From an uncultured Bacteroidales bacterium (GTDB lineage: Bacteria > Bacteroidota > Bacteroidia > Bacteroidales > Paludibacteraceae): DNA of 37,982 nt. Within the stretch, counting starts at the first letter, position 1. Each line of letters starts with the position of its first letter. This document shows positions 23,644-33,173 of this stretch, one piece after another. Under the pieces are notes generated by a model that was not told the origin of the DNA, did no database searches, and saw only the letters and a program-made list of their open reading frames with translations. The position numbers and the translations under genes were made by a program. Where the stretch lies: assembly GCA_937915765.1 (NCBI GenBank), contig CALGHE010000072.1, positions 1 through 37,982 on the forward strand, in the 5' to 3' direction.

Positions 23644-24681
23644 TTAAGAATTTCCGTCCCTGCTCATCAGTTTCTGCTCCCAATTCCAAGCCGAACGCAA
23701 AGTATCTTCCAAAGTCTCCTGAGCCTTCCAGCCCAGCACCTCGTTTGCGTAAGACGTATCCGCCCAAACCTTCTCTATATCGCCGTCTCGCCTTGGTGCA
23801 ACCTCAAACGGCACTTTAACGCCGGTAGCCTTTTCAAAAGCGGAAACCAACTCAAAGACCGAAACCCCGCGCCCCGTTCCTAAGTTAAATATTTCGACAG
23901 ACTTCTCACTTTTATTCTCCAACATCCTTTTCACTGCAACAACGTGCGCTTTTGCCAGATCGACCACATTGATAAAGTCACGAATACAGGAGCCGTCCTC
24001 CGTATTATAGTCATCTCCAAAAATCCTAAGTTTCTCACGCAAGCCGCACGCAGTCTGAGTCACATAAGGAAGCAAATTGTTCGGAATTCCGTTAGGGAGC
24101 TCTCCAATCTCTCCACTCGGATGCGCGCCTATCGGGTTGAAATAGCGCAACAATATCGCCTTCAGGTTAGAGTAGGCATAAACGGTATCCGCAATTATGG
24201 TCTCGCTCATCTGTTTTGTGCTTCCGTACGGCGACGTGGCCGGCTTTATAGGCGACTGTTCCGTAACCGGCAGCACATCCGGCTGGCCATAGACAGTGCA
24301 GGACGAAGAAAACACTATGTTATCAATGCCGTGCTTAGGCATCAGTTCCAACAGATTAACCAGCGACATCAGATTATTCCGATAATAAAGAAGCGGCTTC
24401 TCCACAGACTCACCCACAGCCTTGCTCGCTGCAAAATTAATTATCGCCTCTATCCCCTGATACTTCTCAAAGAAACGGTCAAGCGCTATATAATCTTTAC
24501 AATCTATATTTTCAAAGACAGGCTCAATCCCTGTAATTTTCTTTATACCATCAAGGACCGATATGTTTGAATTAGACAGATTGTCAACTATAATCGGCGT
24601 GAAGCCGGCGTTCATAAGTTCCACTACTGTATGCGAACCAATGTAGCCAGTCCCTCCTGTTACTAAAACTTTCTTCTTCAT
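23644..24681 (-). CDS. galE: UDP-glucose 4-epimerase
   Basis: Interconverts UDP-glucose and UDP-galactose with bound NAD+ (Leloir pathway and glycan precursor supply). The 345 residues are the normal length. A short-chain dehydrogenase-type Rossmann fold is seen: GGTGYIG (9–15), the catalytic serine region FSSSCTVYG (124–132) and the YxxxK pair Y152/K156 in PYGSTK. The NFAASKAVGESVEKP segment (82–96) has Asn where many relatives have His. Its ATG overlaps the stop of the upstream nucleotidyltransferase by one base (TGATG), so the two are translationally coupled, suggesting that both act on the same nucleotide-sugar pool. Confidence 0.95.
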   Translation of the reverse strand: MKKKVLVTGGTGYIGSHTVVELMNAGFTPIIVDNLSNSNISVLDGIKKITGIEPVFENIDCKDYIALDRFFEKYQGIEAIINFAASKAVGESVEKPLLYYRNNLMSLVNLLELMPKHGIDNIVFSSSCTVYGQPDVLPVTEQSPIKPATSPYGSTKQMSETIIADTVYAYSNLKAILLRYFNPIGAHPSGEIGELPNGIPNNLLPYVTQTACGLREKLRIFGDDYNTEDGSCIRDFINVVDLAKAHVVAVKRMLENKSEKSVEIFNLGTGRGVSVFELVSAFEKATGVKVPFEVAPRRDGDIEKVWADTSYANEVLGWKAQETLEDTLRSAWNWEQKLMSRDGNS

Positions 24682-25586
24682 CAGAACAACTTTGACGGAT
24701 AAACATTTTCACTTATCAAACTCTCTATCTTCGCCACAACAGTCGGACGGTCCTCCTGATAAGTCACGCCAAACCATTTGCACGGAGTGTCAAGGACCTC
24801 TATTGTAGAGCGATTTTCCTGAATAAGACGATTAACCATCGTAGGAATGCCGTATTCTGACTTTATATTGTTTTCATTCTCTTTCAAGAACACTTTGAAA
24901 TCCTCTTCCGAATGAACAAAGTAGTCAGGAGTGAATCCCCACATATTCATCGATACAGGAAGATTCTCGTCAATAGTGCAAAACTCTCCGGTCTTCTGAT
25001 CCTTATGCACAACCTTATCGCCCTGACGTTGCACTTCGTAATGTTCGACAACAGTTGTCAGATGACGATTTTCGTCCATGCTGCACACTCCGCGCGACAC
25101 ATGCCCGCTGTCAGACAATGTATTTCCCAAACGATAACCGACCATGCAATACTCGTTATTCTTGCCCTCCATCTTCTTCAGAGCATTTGCAAGGATTTCA
25201 AAACTTTCCTTACCGTAAAAGTCATCTGCATTAATAACGGCGAACGGAGTGCACACCTTGTCCTTACCCACAAGGATAGCATGATTTGTACCCCAAGGCT
25301 TCACACGTTCAGGATTTAAAGAGAATCCCTCCGGCAAAGAGTCCAATTCCTGGAACACAACATCAACATCTATATGCTCCTTATATTTTTCAAGCACCTT
25401 TTCTCTAAAGTCACTTTCAAACGCGTGTCTTATAACAAACACCACCTTGCCAAATCCGGCCCTGGCAGCGTCATAAATAGAATAATCCATAATGGTCTCG
25501 CCATTAGGTCCAACGCCATCCAGCTGCTTAAGTTTGCCGTAACGGCTTCCCATGCCAGCCGCAAGCACCAATAATGTCGGTTTCAT
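24681..25586 (-). CDS. Sugar-phosphate nucleotidyltransferase
   Basis: 301 residues from the ATG at 25586; the longer frame has an unlikely N-terminal extension running through the recQ terminator. It belongs to the NTP-transferase fold: LAAGMGSRYGKLKQ (8–21) is the nucleotide-binding G-x-G-x-R loop with K20, and INADDFYG (118–125) holds the metal-binding aspartates. Such enzymes join a nucleoside triphosphate to a sugar-1-phosphate, releasing pyrophosphate. The base and sugar are not readable from the motifs. Because its stop overlaps the galE start, a UTP:glucose-1-phosphate-type activity feeding GalE is attractive, but it is clearly not a typical GalU sequence. No good promoter is seen in the 75 bases upstream, which are mostly the recQ terminator. 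Confidence 0.85.
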   Translation of the reverse strand: MKPTLLVLAAGMGSRYGKLKQLDGVGPNGETIMDYSIYDAARAGFGKVVFVIRHAFESDFREKVLEKYKEHIDVDVVFQELDSLPEGFSLNPERVKPWGTNHAILVGKDKVCTPFAVINADDFYGKESFEILANALKKMEGKNNEYCMVGYRLGNTLSDSGHVSRGVCSMDENRHLTTVVEHYEVQRQGDKVVHKDQKTGEFCTIDENLPVSMNMWGFTPDYFVHSEEDFKVFLKENENNIKSEYGIPTMVNRLIQENRSTIEVLDTPCKWFGVTYQEDRPTVVAKIESLISENVYPSKLF

Positions 25587-25599
25587 TATATAAAATAAA

Positions 25600-25655
25600 C
25601 TTAAAATTAAACATACAGATAAGGGGCCAGACTTGAAGTCCGACCCTCTCATCTG
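25600..25655 (-). terminator. Probable recQ terminator
   Basis: A long interrupted hairpin: CAGAT/ATCTG outer arms (25616–25620 and 25651–25655), AGGG/CCCT, and GACT/AGTC inside. On the minus strand a T-rich stretch follows. It begins 7 bases after the recQ stop. Confidence 0.6.
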
Positions 25656-25661
25656 CAATTT

Positions 25662-27854
25662 TTAGTTACCCATTTCGGACAGGAACTTAATTCTCACCAG
25701 ACGAATTTCCTCTTCCGTATAATCAGAGCCCAGCTCATTTATTGCAGTCTCAATATCGTCAGACTCCGCCTCATCTTTGAAATAAGAGAAGATGTCGTCG
25801 ATACGGTCATCGTCCATAATCTGGACAAGGAAATAGTTGATGTTAATTTTGGTTCCCGAATAAACAATAGCCTCTATTTCGTCCAATAGCTCGCTAAAGT
25901 CCAAGCCTTTAGACTCTGCCAACACATCCAGTTCCACTTTGCGGTCAATAGCCTGCACAATAGACACTTTCAGTTTCGACTTATTAGCTACAGAACGCAC
26001 GCGCATATCCTCCGGACGCACAATCTCATTTTCCTGAACATGAGTGCGAATAACCTTGACAAACTCTTCGCCAAACTTCTTCGCTTTTCCCGCTCCGACA
26101 CCCGGTATATTCTGAAGCTCCTCTATTGTGACCGGATAAGTTGTGGCCATCGCCTCAAGCGACGGGTCCTGAAATATCACGAAAGGAGGCAACTCTAACT
26201 TCTTAGAAAGCTTCTTTCGCAAGTCTTTCAGAATTGCGAAAAGTTCCGGATCGACAGCGCAAGAGCCGCCACCCTTAATCTGCACCTCTTCCACCTCTTC
26301 ATCCTCTTCGCTCTCTTTTGCGACTATAAACGACTTAGGTTTGTTCAGGAAGTCCTTTCCGGCCTTCGTCACCTTCAGCACTCCGTAATTCTCTATATCC
26401 TTCGATATATATCCGGATATCATAGCCTGCTGAATTACATTCTGCCAAGTACGTTCACTTTCGTCCTTACCTTCTCCAAAAGTCTCAATCTCTTCATCAT
26501 GTCCATAAGACTTAACATCAGACGTTTCGTTACCCATAACAACGTCAATCACATGTTCGGTCTTAAACTTTTCTTTCAATGCTATGATGGTTTCTAAAAC
26601 CGTACATAACAACTCTTTCCCTTCCACCTGTTTTTTCGGATTTAAACAATTATCACAATTACCACAATTACATTCCTTATATTCTTCGCCGAAATAGTGC
26701 AGCAGCACTTTTCTTCGACATACGGAAGACTCCGCATAACCGGCAGTTTCCTGAAGCAGCTGCTTGCCAATCTCCTGCTCCGCCAATGGTTTTCCTTGCA
26801 TAAATTTCTCCAGTTTCTGCAAGTCCTTGTTGGAATAGAAAGCAATGCACTGCCCCTCTCCGCCATCTCTGCCAGCGCGACCTGTTTCCTGATAATAGCC
26901 TTCCAGACTTTTCGGTATATCATAATGAATCACATAGCGCACGTCCGGCTTGTCGATACCCATGCCAAAAGCTATGGTGGCTACAATAACCTCAACCTTC
27001 TCCAGCAAAAAGCTGTCCTGATTTCCGGAACGTGTGGAGCTGTCCATACCGGCATGGTAAGCAAGCGCGTTGATTCCGTTTACACGGAGCATCTCCGCCA
27101 GCTCCTCCACCTTCTTTCTGCTCAGGCAGTAGATGATGCCTGACTTGCCCTCCTGCGACTTTATATACTTAATTATGTCCTTCTCGACGTTATCAGTCTT
27201 TGGGCGCACCTCATAATACAAATTAGGACGGTTGAAAGAAGACTTGAACACACAAGCTTCCGTCATTCCAAGATTCTTCTGTATATCATGCTGCACCTTA
27301 GGCGTAGCAGTGGCGGTCAGCGCTATAATTGACGCCTTCTGCCCTATACTCGTTATGATTGGACGGATTCTTCTGTACTCAGGTCTGAAATCATGCCCCC
27401 ATTCCGATATACAATGAGCCTCGTCTATTGCGTAAAAAGAAATCTTCACCTGTTTGAAGAACGCCACATTCTCCTCTTTCGTCAAAGACTCCGGAGCAAC
27501 ATAAAGAAGCTTTGTTTTACCCGACAAGACATCAGACTTCACGTTCTCGATAGCCTGCTTTGTGAGCGACGAGTTCATAAAGTGAGCCACACCCTCTTCC
27601 GTGCTGAAACTTCTCATTGCGTCAACCTGATTCTTCATTAGGGCAATAAGAGGCGAAATCACCACCGCCGTGCCGTCCATCAGCAAAGACGGAAGCTGGT
27701 AGCACAGCGACTTACCCCCACCGGTCGGCATAAGCACAAATGTGTCCTTCTGTTCCAGCACACTTGTGATAATTGCCTCCTGGTTGCCTTTGAACGAATC
27801 AAAGCCAAAATGCAACTTCAAATGTTCGCTTAGTTCTTTTCCTTTTATAATCAT
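25662..27854 (-). CDS. recQ: ATP-dependent DNA helicase RecQ
   Basis: 3'-to-5' helicase for recombination and fork repair. From the ATG at 27854 it has 730 residues; a start 14 codons upstream adds a sequence unlike the family. Motor motifs are PTGGGKSL (43–50), DEAH (144–147) with the aromatic-rich EWGHDFRPEYRR loop, and YYQETGRAGRDG (motif VI). A zinc-binding cluster follows (CRRKVLLHYF, then CNCGNCDNC), then the winged-helix region, an HRDC domain (from about 535) with a helix-hairpin-helix-like IPGVGAGKAKKFG, and a further C-terminal helical domain ending ELGSDYTEEEIRLVRIKF. This longer tail is common in Bacteroidetes RecQ. It lies 90 bases after clpX, probably in the clpP transcript. Confidence 0.97.
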   Translation of the reverse strand: MIIKGKELSEHLKLHFGFDSFKGNQEAIITSVLEQKDTFVLMPTGGGKSLCYQLPSLLMDGTAVVISPLIALMKNQVDAMRSFSTEEGVAHFMNSSLTKQAIENVKSDVLSGKTKLLYVAPESLTKEENVAFFKQVKISFYAIDEAHCISEWGHDFRPEYRRIRPIITSIGQKASIIALTATATPKVQHDIQKNLGMTEACVFKSSFNRPNLYYEVRPKTDNVEKDIIKYIKSQEGKSGIIYCLSRKKVEELAEMLRVNGINALAYHAGMDSSTRSGNQDSFLLEKVEVIVATIAFGMGIDKPDVRYVIHYDIPKSLEGYYQETGRAGRDGGEGQCIAFYSNKDLQKLEKFMQGKPLAEQEIGKQLLQETAGYAESSVCRRKVLLHYFGEEYKECNCGNCDNCLNPKKQVEGKELLCTVLETIIALKEKFKTEHVIDVVMGNETSDVKSYGHDEEIETFGEGKDESERTWQNVIQQAMISGYISKDIENYGVLKVTKAGKDFLNKPKSFIVAKESEEDEEVEEVQIKGGGSCAVDPELFAILKDLRKKLSKKLELPPFVIFQDPSLEAMATTYPVTIEELQNIPGVGAGKAKKFGEEFVKVIRTHVQENEIVRPEDMRVRSVANKSKLKVSIVQAIDRKVELDVLAESKGLDFSELLDEIEAIVYSGTKININYFLVQIMDDDRIDDIFSYFKDEAESDDIETAINELGSDYTEEEIRLVRIKFLSEMGN

Positions 27855-27944
27855 AAGAATACATGTTTCTTTTAACTGAAAAGCAAATAAAACCATACCC
27901 GAAAGCGACCCATCTATGAATCTCAGGATTCAACAGCCCACACA

Positions 27945-29183
27945 TCAAGCCACTTTCAGCCTTTCAAGATTAACCTTCTGAAGTTTGCTTTTTGCATACT
28001 CCAACGTTATATGCAATTTTTTGTCCTTTGCAGAAGGCATTTCAAACATTACATCAATCATTATCATCTCCACAATAGACCTTAGACCTCTCGCACCCAG
28101 TTTGAACTCGACAGCAGTGTCAACTACAAACTCGAACACCTCCTCGTCAAACGTCAGCTCTATGCCGTCCATTGCAAACAGTTTCACATACTGCTTAATG
28201 ATAGAGTTTTTAGGTTCCGTCAATATTCTCCTTAACGCTTCGCGGTCCAACGGATTCAAGTACGAAAGCATCGGCAGCCTGCCTATAATTTCCGGAATCA
28301 GCCCGAACGACTTCAAGTCCTGCGGAGTAACGTACTGCAACAGATTTGCAGTGTCGATACGCTCCATATCCTTAGACGCCGCATAACCAACAACTTTAGT
28401 GTTCAATCTGTTCGCTATCCTGCGTTCTATTCCGTCAAACGCGCCACCGCAGATAAAAAGAATGTTCTTCGTGTCAACCGGTATCATTTTCTGGTCCGGG
28501 TGCTTACGACCGCCTTGCGGCGGCACATTAACCACAGAGCCCTCCAGCAGTTTCAGCAAACCTTGCTGAACACCTTCGCCGCTGACATCCCTCGTGATGG
28601 ACGGATTGTCGCTTTTGCGGGCAATTTTGTCTATCTCGTCAATAAAAACGATACCGCGCTGCGCCGCCTCAACGTTATAGTCCGCAACCTGAAGCAAGCG
28701 GGTCAAAATACTTTCAATATCCTCACCCACATATCCGGCTTCGGTCAGAACCGTCGCATCCACAATCGTAAAAGGAACTTTAAGCAATTTGGCTATAGTC
28801 TTGGCCAACAAAGTCTTTCCAGTTCCTGTAGAACCGACCATAATGATGTTTGACTTTTCAATTTCCACATCATCATCGTCCTTAGTCTGCATCAATCTTT
28901 TGTAATGGTTATAAACCGCCACAGACAATATTTTTTTCGCCACATCCTGACCTATTACATATTGGTCTAGGAAATTTTTTATCTCAAGCGGCTTTGGCAG
29001 TTCGCTTTTTTTCATGTTGAATCCGCCATCGCCCTTCTTTTTGTCATTTTTCAGCAACTCGTCAAGCATATCCGCAGCACGCTCTATACAGTCGCTGCAA
29101 ATATAGCCGTCAATACCCGTGAGCAGAATAGGCACCTCCTTTTTCGCTCTGCCGCAAAAACTGCATTTCTCAACTTTAGCCAT
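27945..29183 (-). CDS. clpX: ATP-dependent Clp protease ATP-binding subunit ClpX
   Basis: AAA+ unfoldase that threads tagged proteins into ClpP. The 412 residues are the usual length. The N-terminal zinc domain has C7, C10, C29 and C32. The ATPase has Walker A GSTGTGKT (117–124), the pore loop GYVGED (150–155), Walker B IVFIDEID (178–185), the RKH loop (226–228) and the sensor-2 GARGLR motif. It starts 5 bases after the clpP stop in a shared transcript, so protease and unfoldase are made together. Confidence 0.98.
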   Translation of the reverse strand: MAKVEKCSFCGRAKKEVPILLTGIDGYICSDCIERAADMLDELLKNDKKKGDGGFNMKKSELPKPLEIKNFLDQYVIGQDVAKKILSVAVYNHYKRLMQTKDDDDVEIEKSNIIMVGSTGTGKTLLAKTIAKLLKVPFTIVDATVLTEAGYVGEDIESILTRLLQVADYNVEAAQRGIVFIDEIDKIARKSDNPSITRDVSGEGVQQGLLKLLEGSVVNVPPQGGRKHPDQKMIPVDTKNILFICGGAFDGIERRIANRLNTKVVGYAASKDMERIDTANLLQYVTPQDLKSFGLIPEIIGRLPMLSYLNPLDREALRRILTEPKNSIIKQYVKLFAMDGIELTFDEEVFEFVVDTAVEFKLGARGLRSIVEMIMIDVMFEMPSAKDKKLHITLEYAKSKLQKVNLERLKVA

Positions 29184-29188
29184 AACTG

Positions 29189-29860
29189 TTACTTTTTGTT
29201 ACGCTCCAAAACTTCGTCAATCATGCCGTAAGCCTTAGCCTCTTCCGCAGTCATCCAGTAATCTCTGTCTGAATCCTTCTCAATTCTGTCAAACGGATTT
29301 CCTGAATGTTCCGCTATGATAGTGTAAAGTTCTTTTTTCAGTTTTTGTATTTCACGAGCTGTAATCTCTATATCAGACGCTTGTCCCTGCGCGCCCCCCA
29401 TGGGCTGATGAATCATCACACGAGAATGCTTAAGCGCGGAACGTTTTCCGTTAGCGCCCGCCACAAGAAGCACAGCCGCCATAGAAGCCGCCATTCCGGT
29501 GCAGATAGTGGCCACATCGCTGCTGATGAACTGCATTGTGTCATAAATGCCAAGCCCTGCATAAACTGAGCCCCCCGGAGAATTCAGATATATAGATATG
29601 TCCTTGCCAGGGTCTGCAGAGTCCAAATAGAGCAACTGAGCCTGAATCACGTTAGCTGTATAGTCGTCAACCTGAGTACCTAAAAATATAATTCGGTCCA
29701 TCATCAGACGAGAGAACACGTCCATCTGGGTCACGTTAAGCTGGCGCTCCTCCAAAATGCTTGGAGAAATGTAACTATTAACCACACTTGAGTACTGGTC
29801 CAAAGCCAACCCGTTCATTCCCAAATGCCCAACCGCATATTTTCTAAAATCGTTATTCAT
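29189..29860 (-). CDS. clpP: ATP-dependent Clp protease proteolytic subunit
   Basis: Serine protease that forms the two-ring Clp chamber. 223 residues, with the catalytic triad S126 (GMAASMAAV), H151 (VMIHQP) and D200, spaced exactly as in E. coli ClpP (25 and 49 residues). The N-terminal 30 or so residues probably contain a processed leader. It is the first gene of a clpP–clpX–recQ unit with its own full-consensus promoter at 29883–29913, separated by a terminator from tig upstream. Confidence 0.98.
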   Translation of the reverse strand: MNNDFRKYAVGHLGMNGLALDQYSSVVNSYISPSILEERQLNVTQMDVFSRLMMDRIIFLGTQVDDYTANVIQAQLLYLDSADPGKDISIYLNSPGGSVYAGLGIYDTMQFISSDVATICTGMAASMAAVLLVAGANGKRSALKHSRVMIHQPMGGAQGQASDIEITAREIQKLKKELYTIIAEHSGNPFDRIEKDSDRDYWMTAEEAKAYGMIDEVLERNKK

Positions 29861-29882
29861 TTTAATCTCTTTTTATCCAATA

Positions 29883-29913
29883 CAAACTTAAGAAATTTAT
29901 CATGAAACGCAAA
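29883..29913 (-). promoter_or_regulatory. clpP promoter, full consensus
   Basis: TTTG (29913–29910), exactly 19 bases, then TAAGTTTG (29890–29883) on the minus strand. The start site would be near 29876, giving a leader of about 15 bases before clpP. No heat-shock operator such as CIRCE is visible. Confidence 0.78.
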
Positions 29914-30109
29914 CTCTAAACAAAAAAAAATATCATTACGTTCCAAACTTTTTTTATTGCGCGATCTTGCTACATTTCTGCCCATCATCTATAAGCAAAA
30001 CTTGCAGACTCGCTTTGTTTCGATAATATCTGTAGGCAAACTTAATCAAATATTTCTTTTATGCAAATTTTCCCAGCGTTTTTTTATGAAAAAAAATTGC
30101 ATTTTCGCC

Positions 30110-30155
30110 CGATGTTATAAAAAACAAGCCCCAAGCATAAGCAAGGGGACTTGTT
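30110..30155 (-). terminator. Intrinsic terminator of tig
   Basis: AACAAG-CCCC (30123–30132) pairs with GGGG-A-CTTGTT (30145–30155) with one bulged base. On the minus strand it is followed by a T run. It lies about 48 bases beyond the tig stop. Confidence 0.75.
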
Positions 30156-30202
30156 GTCTGTTAAAAGCCTGCATTCAAATATCAGACGACAGAACCTGAT
30201 GT

Positions 30203-31543
30203 TTATTCGAACATTTTGTTAAATTCATCCAAAGAAACCTCTTTCAAGTTGAGCTTAACTGATGATTTAACTACAGCAAGAACCTTCTCTTCCACCACCT
30301 TATCCACCATGTTCTTAACAGCGTCTTTGTTCTTAAGCATATTCTTCGCGTAGTCTTCCAGATACTCCTCAGGAATAGACATCATTCCGTACTGAGCAAA
30401 CTGAGCCTTAGCAGCCTTCTTTGCAAAGTTCATCAAATCATCGTCGCCAACTTTTATTTCATTCGCCTTGACAATCTTCTCCTTAATCAAGTGCCATTTA
30501 AGGTCCTTAATCATATCCGCGTAGTTTTTGTCAAGCTCTTCCTGTGTCATCTTTTCGTTTGTCGCAAGCACCCAACGTTTAAGGAAATCGTCAGGGAACA
30601 CAAGTCCGTCCAATTTCTTCACCAAAGTGTCACGAACGTCAAGCAGCAATTTATAATCGCTGTCGATAGACAAAGACGACTTCAAATCTTCCTTAATTTT
30701 GTTTTTGAATTCTTCCTCGCTCTTAACGACACCTTCACCGAAAGCCTTGTCAAATAGTTCCTGATTAAGTTCAGCCTCAACATGACGAGTGATGCCGGTA
30801 ATTGTCATCTGGAAATCAGAAGTTATATTGGCAGCCTGCTCCTTTGTCATCTTCAAGAAAGACGCTATTTCAGCTTCATTTTCGAAAGCAGTCTTAGGGT
30901 TGAACACAACTGGCTGCCCTTTCTTCGCGCCTGCGAACAAAGACTTCTGCTCCTCGTTCTTCATATATTTAGGGCAAAGCACAACGCTTTCCACCTTCAA
31001 TTCGCCTTCCTTGCCGTCAACAAGCTCCACGATGTCACCCTTAACAACGTCAGTCTCCACAACTTCGTCCACTTCCTTGTATTCGCCGAAACGCGCTGTA
31101 TGCGACTTAACGGCATTGTCAACCATAGTGTCATCTACCATGATTTCATACTGAGGCACAGAAATTCTCTTGTTCAAGTCCAAACTGAACTCAGGAGCAA
31201 TAGCAACATCGAACACAAAGTCAAACTCTTCCTGCAAGTCGAAATTGATAGGGCTCTGGCTTTCGCTAGGAAGCGGCTCTCCCAAAACCTGAATATCATT
31301 ATCTTTAATGTAACCATACAGTTTTTCGCCAAGAACCTGATTGATAGTCTCACCCAAAACCTGCTTGCCATACATTTTCTTAATCATAGAAGCCGGAACC
31401 TTACCTGGACGGAAACCCGGAACATTTGCCTTTTTTGCGTAATCTTTCAAAGTTTTTTCAACTTTTTCCTGATAATCGCTCTTCTCAACGTGCAATGTGA
31501 TTATTGCATTTACTTCGTCGATGTTTTTTCTTTCAATATTCAT
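30203..31543 (-). CDS. tig: Trigger factor
   Basis: Ribosome-bound chaperone that meets nascent chains. 446 residues in the usual order: an N-terminal ribosome-binding domain with the signature VPGFRPGKVP (41–50, with F44-R45), a middle peptidyl-prolyl isomerase-like region (about 150–240) and a helical C-terminal chaperone domain. It lies upstream of clpP–clpX, a widely conserved arrangement, but with its own terminator and promoter. The ATG is preceded by an A/T-rich leader of about 100 bases. Confidence 0.96.
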   Translation of the reverse strand: MNIERKNIDEVNAIITLHVEKSDYQEKVEKTLKDYAKKANVPGFRPGKVPASMIKKMYGKQVLGETINQVLGEKLYGYIKDNDIQVLGEPLPSESQSPINFDLQEEFDFVFDVAIAPEFSLDLNKRISVPQYEIMVDDTMVDNAVKSHTARFGEYKEVDEVVETDVVKGDIVELVDGKEGELKVESVVLCPKYMKNEEQKSLFAGAKKGQPVVFNPKTAFENEAEIASFLKMTKEQAANITSDFQMTITGITRHVEAELNQELFDKAFGEGVVKSEEEFKNKIKEDLKSSLSIDSDYKLLLDVRDTLVKKLDGLVFPDDFLKRWVLATNEKMTQEELDKNYADMIKDLKWHLIKEKIVKANEIKVGDDDLMNFAKKAAKAQFAQYGMMSIPEEYLEDYAKNMLKNKDAVKNMVDKVVEEKVLAVVKSSVKLNLKEVSLDEFNKMFE

Positions 31544-31646
31544 CTGTATAATACTTAAAATTATTTCTTACTGATTTTCAGCAATTTACACCCTTGCCGA
31601 AATACATTTGCGCAACATCTTCCGCTACGCCCCTCATTTTAAGTCG

Positions 31647-31680
31647 CAAAGATAATAAAATAATTAGTAAATGAAAACAA
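31647..31680 (-). promoter_or_regulatory. tig promoter
   Basis: TATCTTTG (31654–31647, minus strand) matches the -7 consensus. TTGTTTT (31680–31674) sits about 19–23 bases upstream as an approximate -33. The predicted leader to tig is about 95 bases. Confidence 0.55.
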
Positions 31681-31781
31681 TTTGTTTTTCTGATGTTTTT
31701 TTTTCTCAAAAAACTGCAATTTTCACATTTCACCACAAGTCATCATACAGAGAAAAAAACTGCAGATTGGGCGGAAGCGCG

Positions 31782-33056
31782 TCACTCATCATATCTGCCG
31801 CCCCATAACTTTTTCATAAACTCAGCCGTCCGCTGTTCTGCCGCGTTCTGCTGCGGATGCCAGAATCTGCAGTTCATCACCTCTTTCGGCATAAACTCCT
31901 GCTCTACAAAATGTCCCTCGTAATCATGCGAACACTTGTAACCTTTGCCGTAGTTCAGCTCCTCCATCAGCTTTGTCGGAGCGTTTCTCAGATGAAGCGG
32001 CACCGGCAAATTGCCAGTCTGCTCCACAACGGCAAGCGCCTCTCCGATAGCTTTATACGCCGAGTTGCTCTTAGGGCTGCTCGCGAGATAAACAACCGTC
32101 TCGGCCAGTATTATCCGCCCTTCCGGCCATCCAATTTTCTGCAAAGAGTCGAAACACGCATTCGCAAGCAGCAGAGCGTTCGGATTCGCAAGCCCGATGT
32201 CCTCCGCCGCCGAAATCACGAGCCTCCGCGCAATGAACTTAGGGTCTTCGCCGCCAGCCACCATACGTGCAAGCCAATAAATAGCCGCATCCGGGTCGCT
32301 GCCTCTGATGGACTTTATGAACGCCGAAATCACATCGTAATGCATCTCGCCCTTTTTGTCGTAAGCCAAAGGGTTCTGCTGCAAACGCTCAACAACCTTG
32401 TCATCAGTTATCTCGACAAGCTCAGAATCAGGCTCTGCGTTCACCACAAGTTCTATTATGTTCAACAATTTTCTTGCATCCCCGCCCGAAAAGCGCAGCA
32501 GCGAGTCCGTCTCCACCAAATTCACCTTTCTTTTTTTCAGCTCTACATCAGTCGTTATCACATGGTTTGCAAGCTCAAGCAAATCATCTTTTCCCAACGA
32601 CTTCAGCACATAAACCTGACAACGCGACAACAGCGGCGTGATAACTTCGAACGAAGGATTTTCCGTTGTCGCCCCTATGAGCGTAACCACACCCTGTTCC
32701 ACCGCCCCGAGCAACGAATCTTGCTGCGACTTAGAGAACCGGTGAATTTCATCAATAAAAAGAATTGGTCTGTTCGTGTTGAAAAAACGTGAGTTCTTCG
32801 CCTTCTCTATAACTTCACGCACCTCCTTAACACCTGAGCTTATGGCGCTCAATGTAAAGAAAGGGACTTCCAGCTTTTTCGCAATGATATTTGCCAAAGT
32901 TGTCTTTCCTACACCAGGAGGTCCCCACAATATAAACGAAGAGACTCTGCCCGACTCCAGCATTCGCCGAAGCACGGAATTTTCTCCCACCAGATGTTTC
33001 TGACCTATGTAATCGTCCAACGTCTGCGGACGCATTCTCTCTGCTAAAGGCTGCAT
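31782..33056 (-). CDS. rarA: Replication-associated recombination protein A (RarA/MgsA) AAA+ ATPase
   Basis: AAA+ ATPase of the clamp-loader type that acts at stalled or gapped replication forks. The 424 residues match the family. It shows the N-terminal MRPQTLDDYIGQKHL, Walker A GPPGVGKTT (45–53), Walker B with DEIH (102–105), sensor 1 GATTENPSFEV and the C-terminal tetramerisation region (GSDPDAAIYWLARM, LRNAPTKLMEELNYGKGYKC). It stands between the VanW gene (117 bases upstream) and tig. No consensus promoter is seen in the 117 bases, so it may be transcribed partly from the VanW promoter. Confidence 0.96.
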   Translation of the reverse strand: MQPLAERMRPQTLDDYIGQKHLVGENSVLRRMLESGRVSSFILWGPPGVGKTTLANIIAKKLEVPFFTLSAISSGVKEVREVIEKAKNSRFFNTNRPILFIDEIHRFSKSQQDSLLGAVEQGVVTLIGATTENPSFEVITPLLSRCQVYVLKSLGKDDLLELANHVITTDVELKKRKVNLVETDSLLRFSGGDARKLLNIIELVVNAEPDSELVEITDDKVVERLQQNPLAYDKKGEMHYDVISAFIKSIRGSDPDAAIYWLARMVAGGEDPKFIARRLVISAAEDIGLANPNALLLANACFDSLQKIGWPEGRIILAETVVYLASSPKSNSAYKAIGEALAVVEQTGNLPVPLHLRNAPTKLMEELNYGKGYKCSHDYEGHFVEQEFMPKEVMNCRFWHPQQNAAEQRTAEFMKKLWGGRYDE

Positions 33057-33115
33057 TGATTTCTTTTTTTTACTTTTCGAGGCTGCAATTTATGCAAAAT
33101 ATCACAAACCCGCAA

Positions 33116-33151
33116 AAAAAGAGCCGTTTTTATATTTTTTTCACAAAAACG
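33116..33151 (-). terminator. Weak terminator-like hairpin after the VanW gene
   Basis: Minus strand CGTTTTT (33151–33145) and AAAAACG (33131–33125) form a 7-bp A/T-rich stem followed by GCTCTTTTTTT. It is weak and may let transcription reach rarA. Confidence 0.35.
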
Positions 33152-33173
33152 TCGAGTTCAGCAAACAAAAGAA

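Larger units (their letters stand above)
29861..30202. other. 342-base region between tig and clpP
   Basis: It contains the tig terminator (30110–30155) and the clpP promoter (29883–29913). The remaining A/T-rich stretch shows no convincing gene; an 80-codon plus-strand frame there crosses the terminator and looks spurious. Confidence 0.6.

Noticed and set aside
27918..27931. Small GAATC/GATTC hairpin between clpX and recQ
   Set aside because: Five base pairs with no T run; too weak to call a terminator, and the genes are probably co-transcribed.
29957..30199. An 80-codon plus-strand frame between tig and clpP
   Set aside because: It runs through the tig terminator and shows no domain, promoter or family features.
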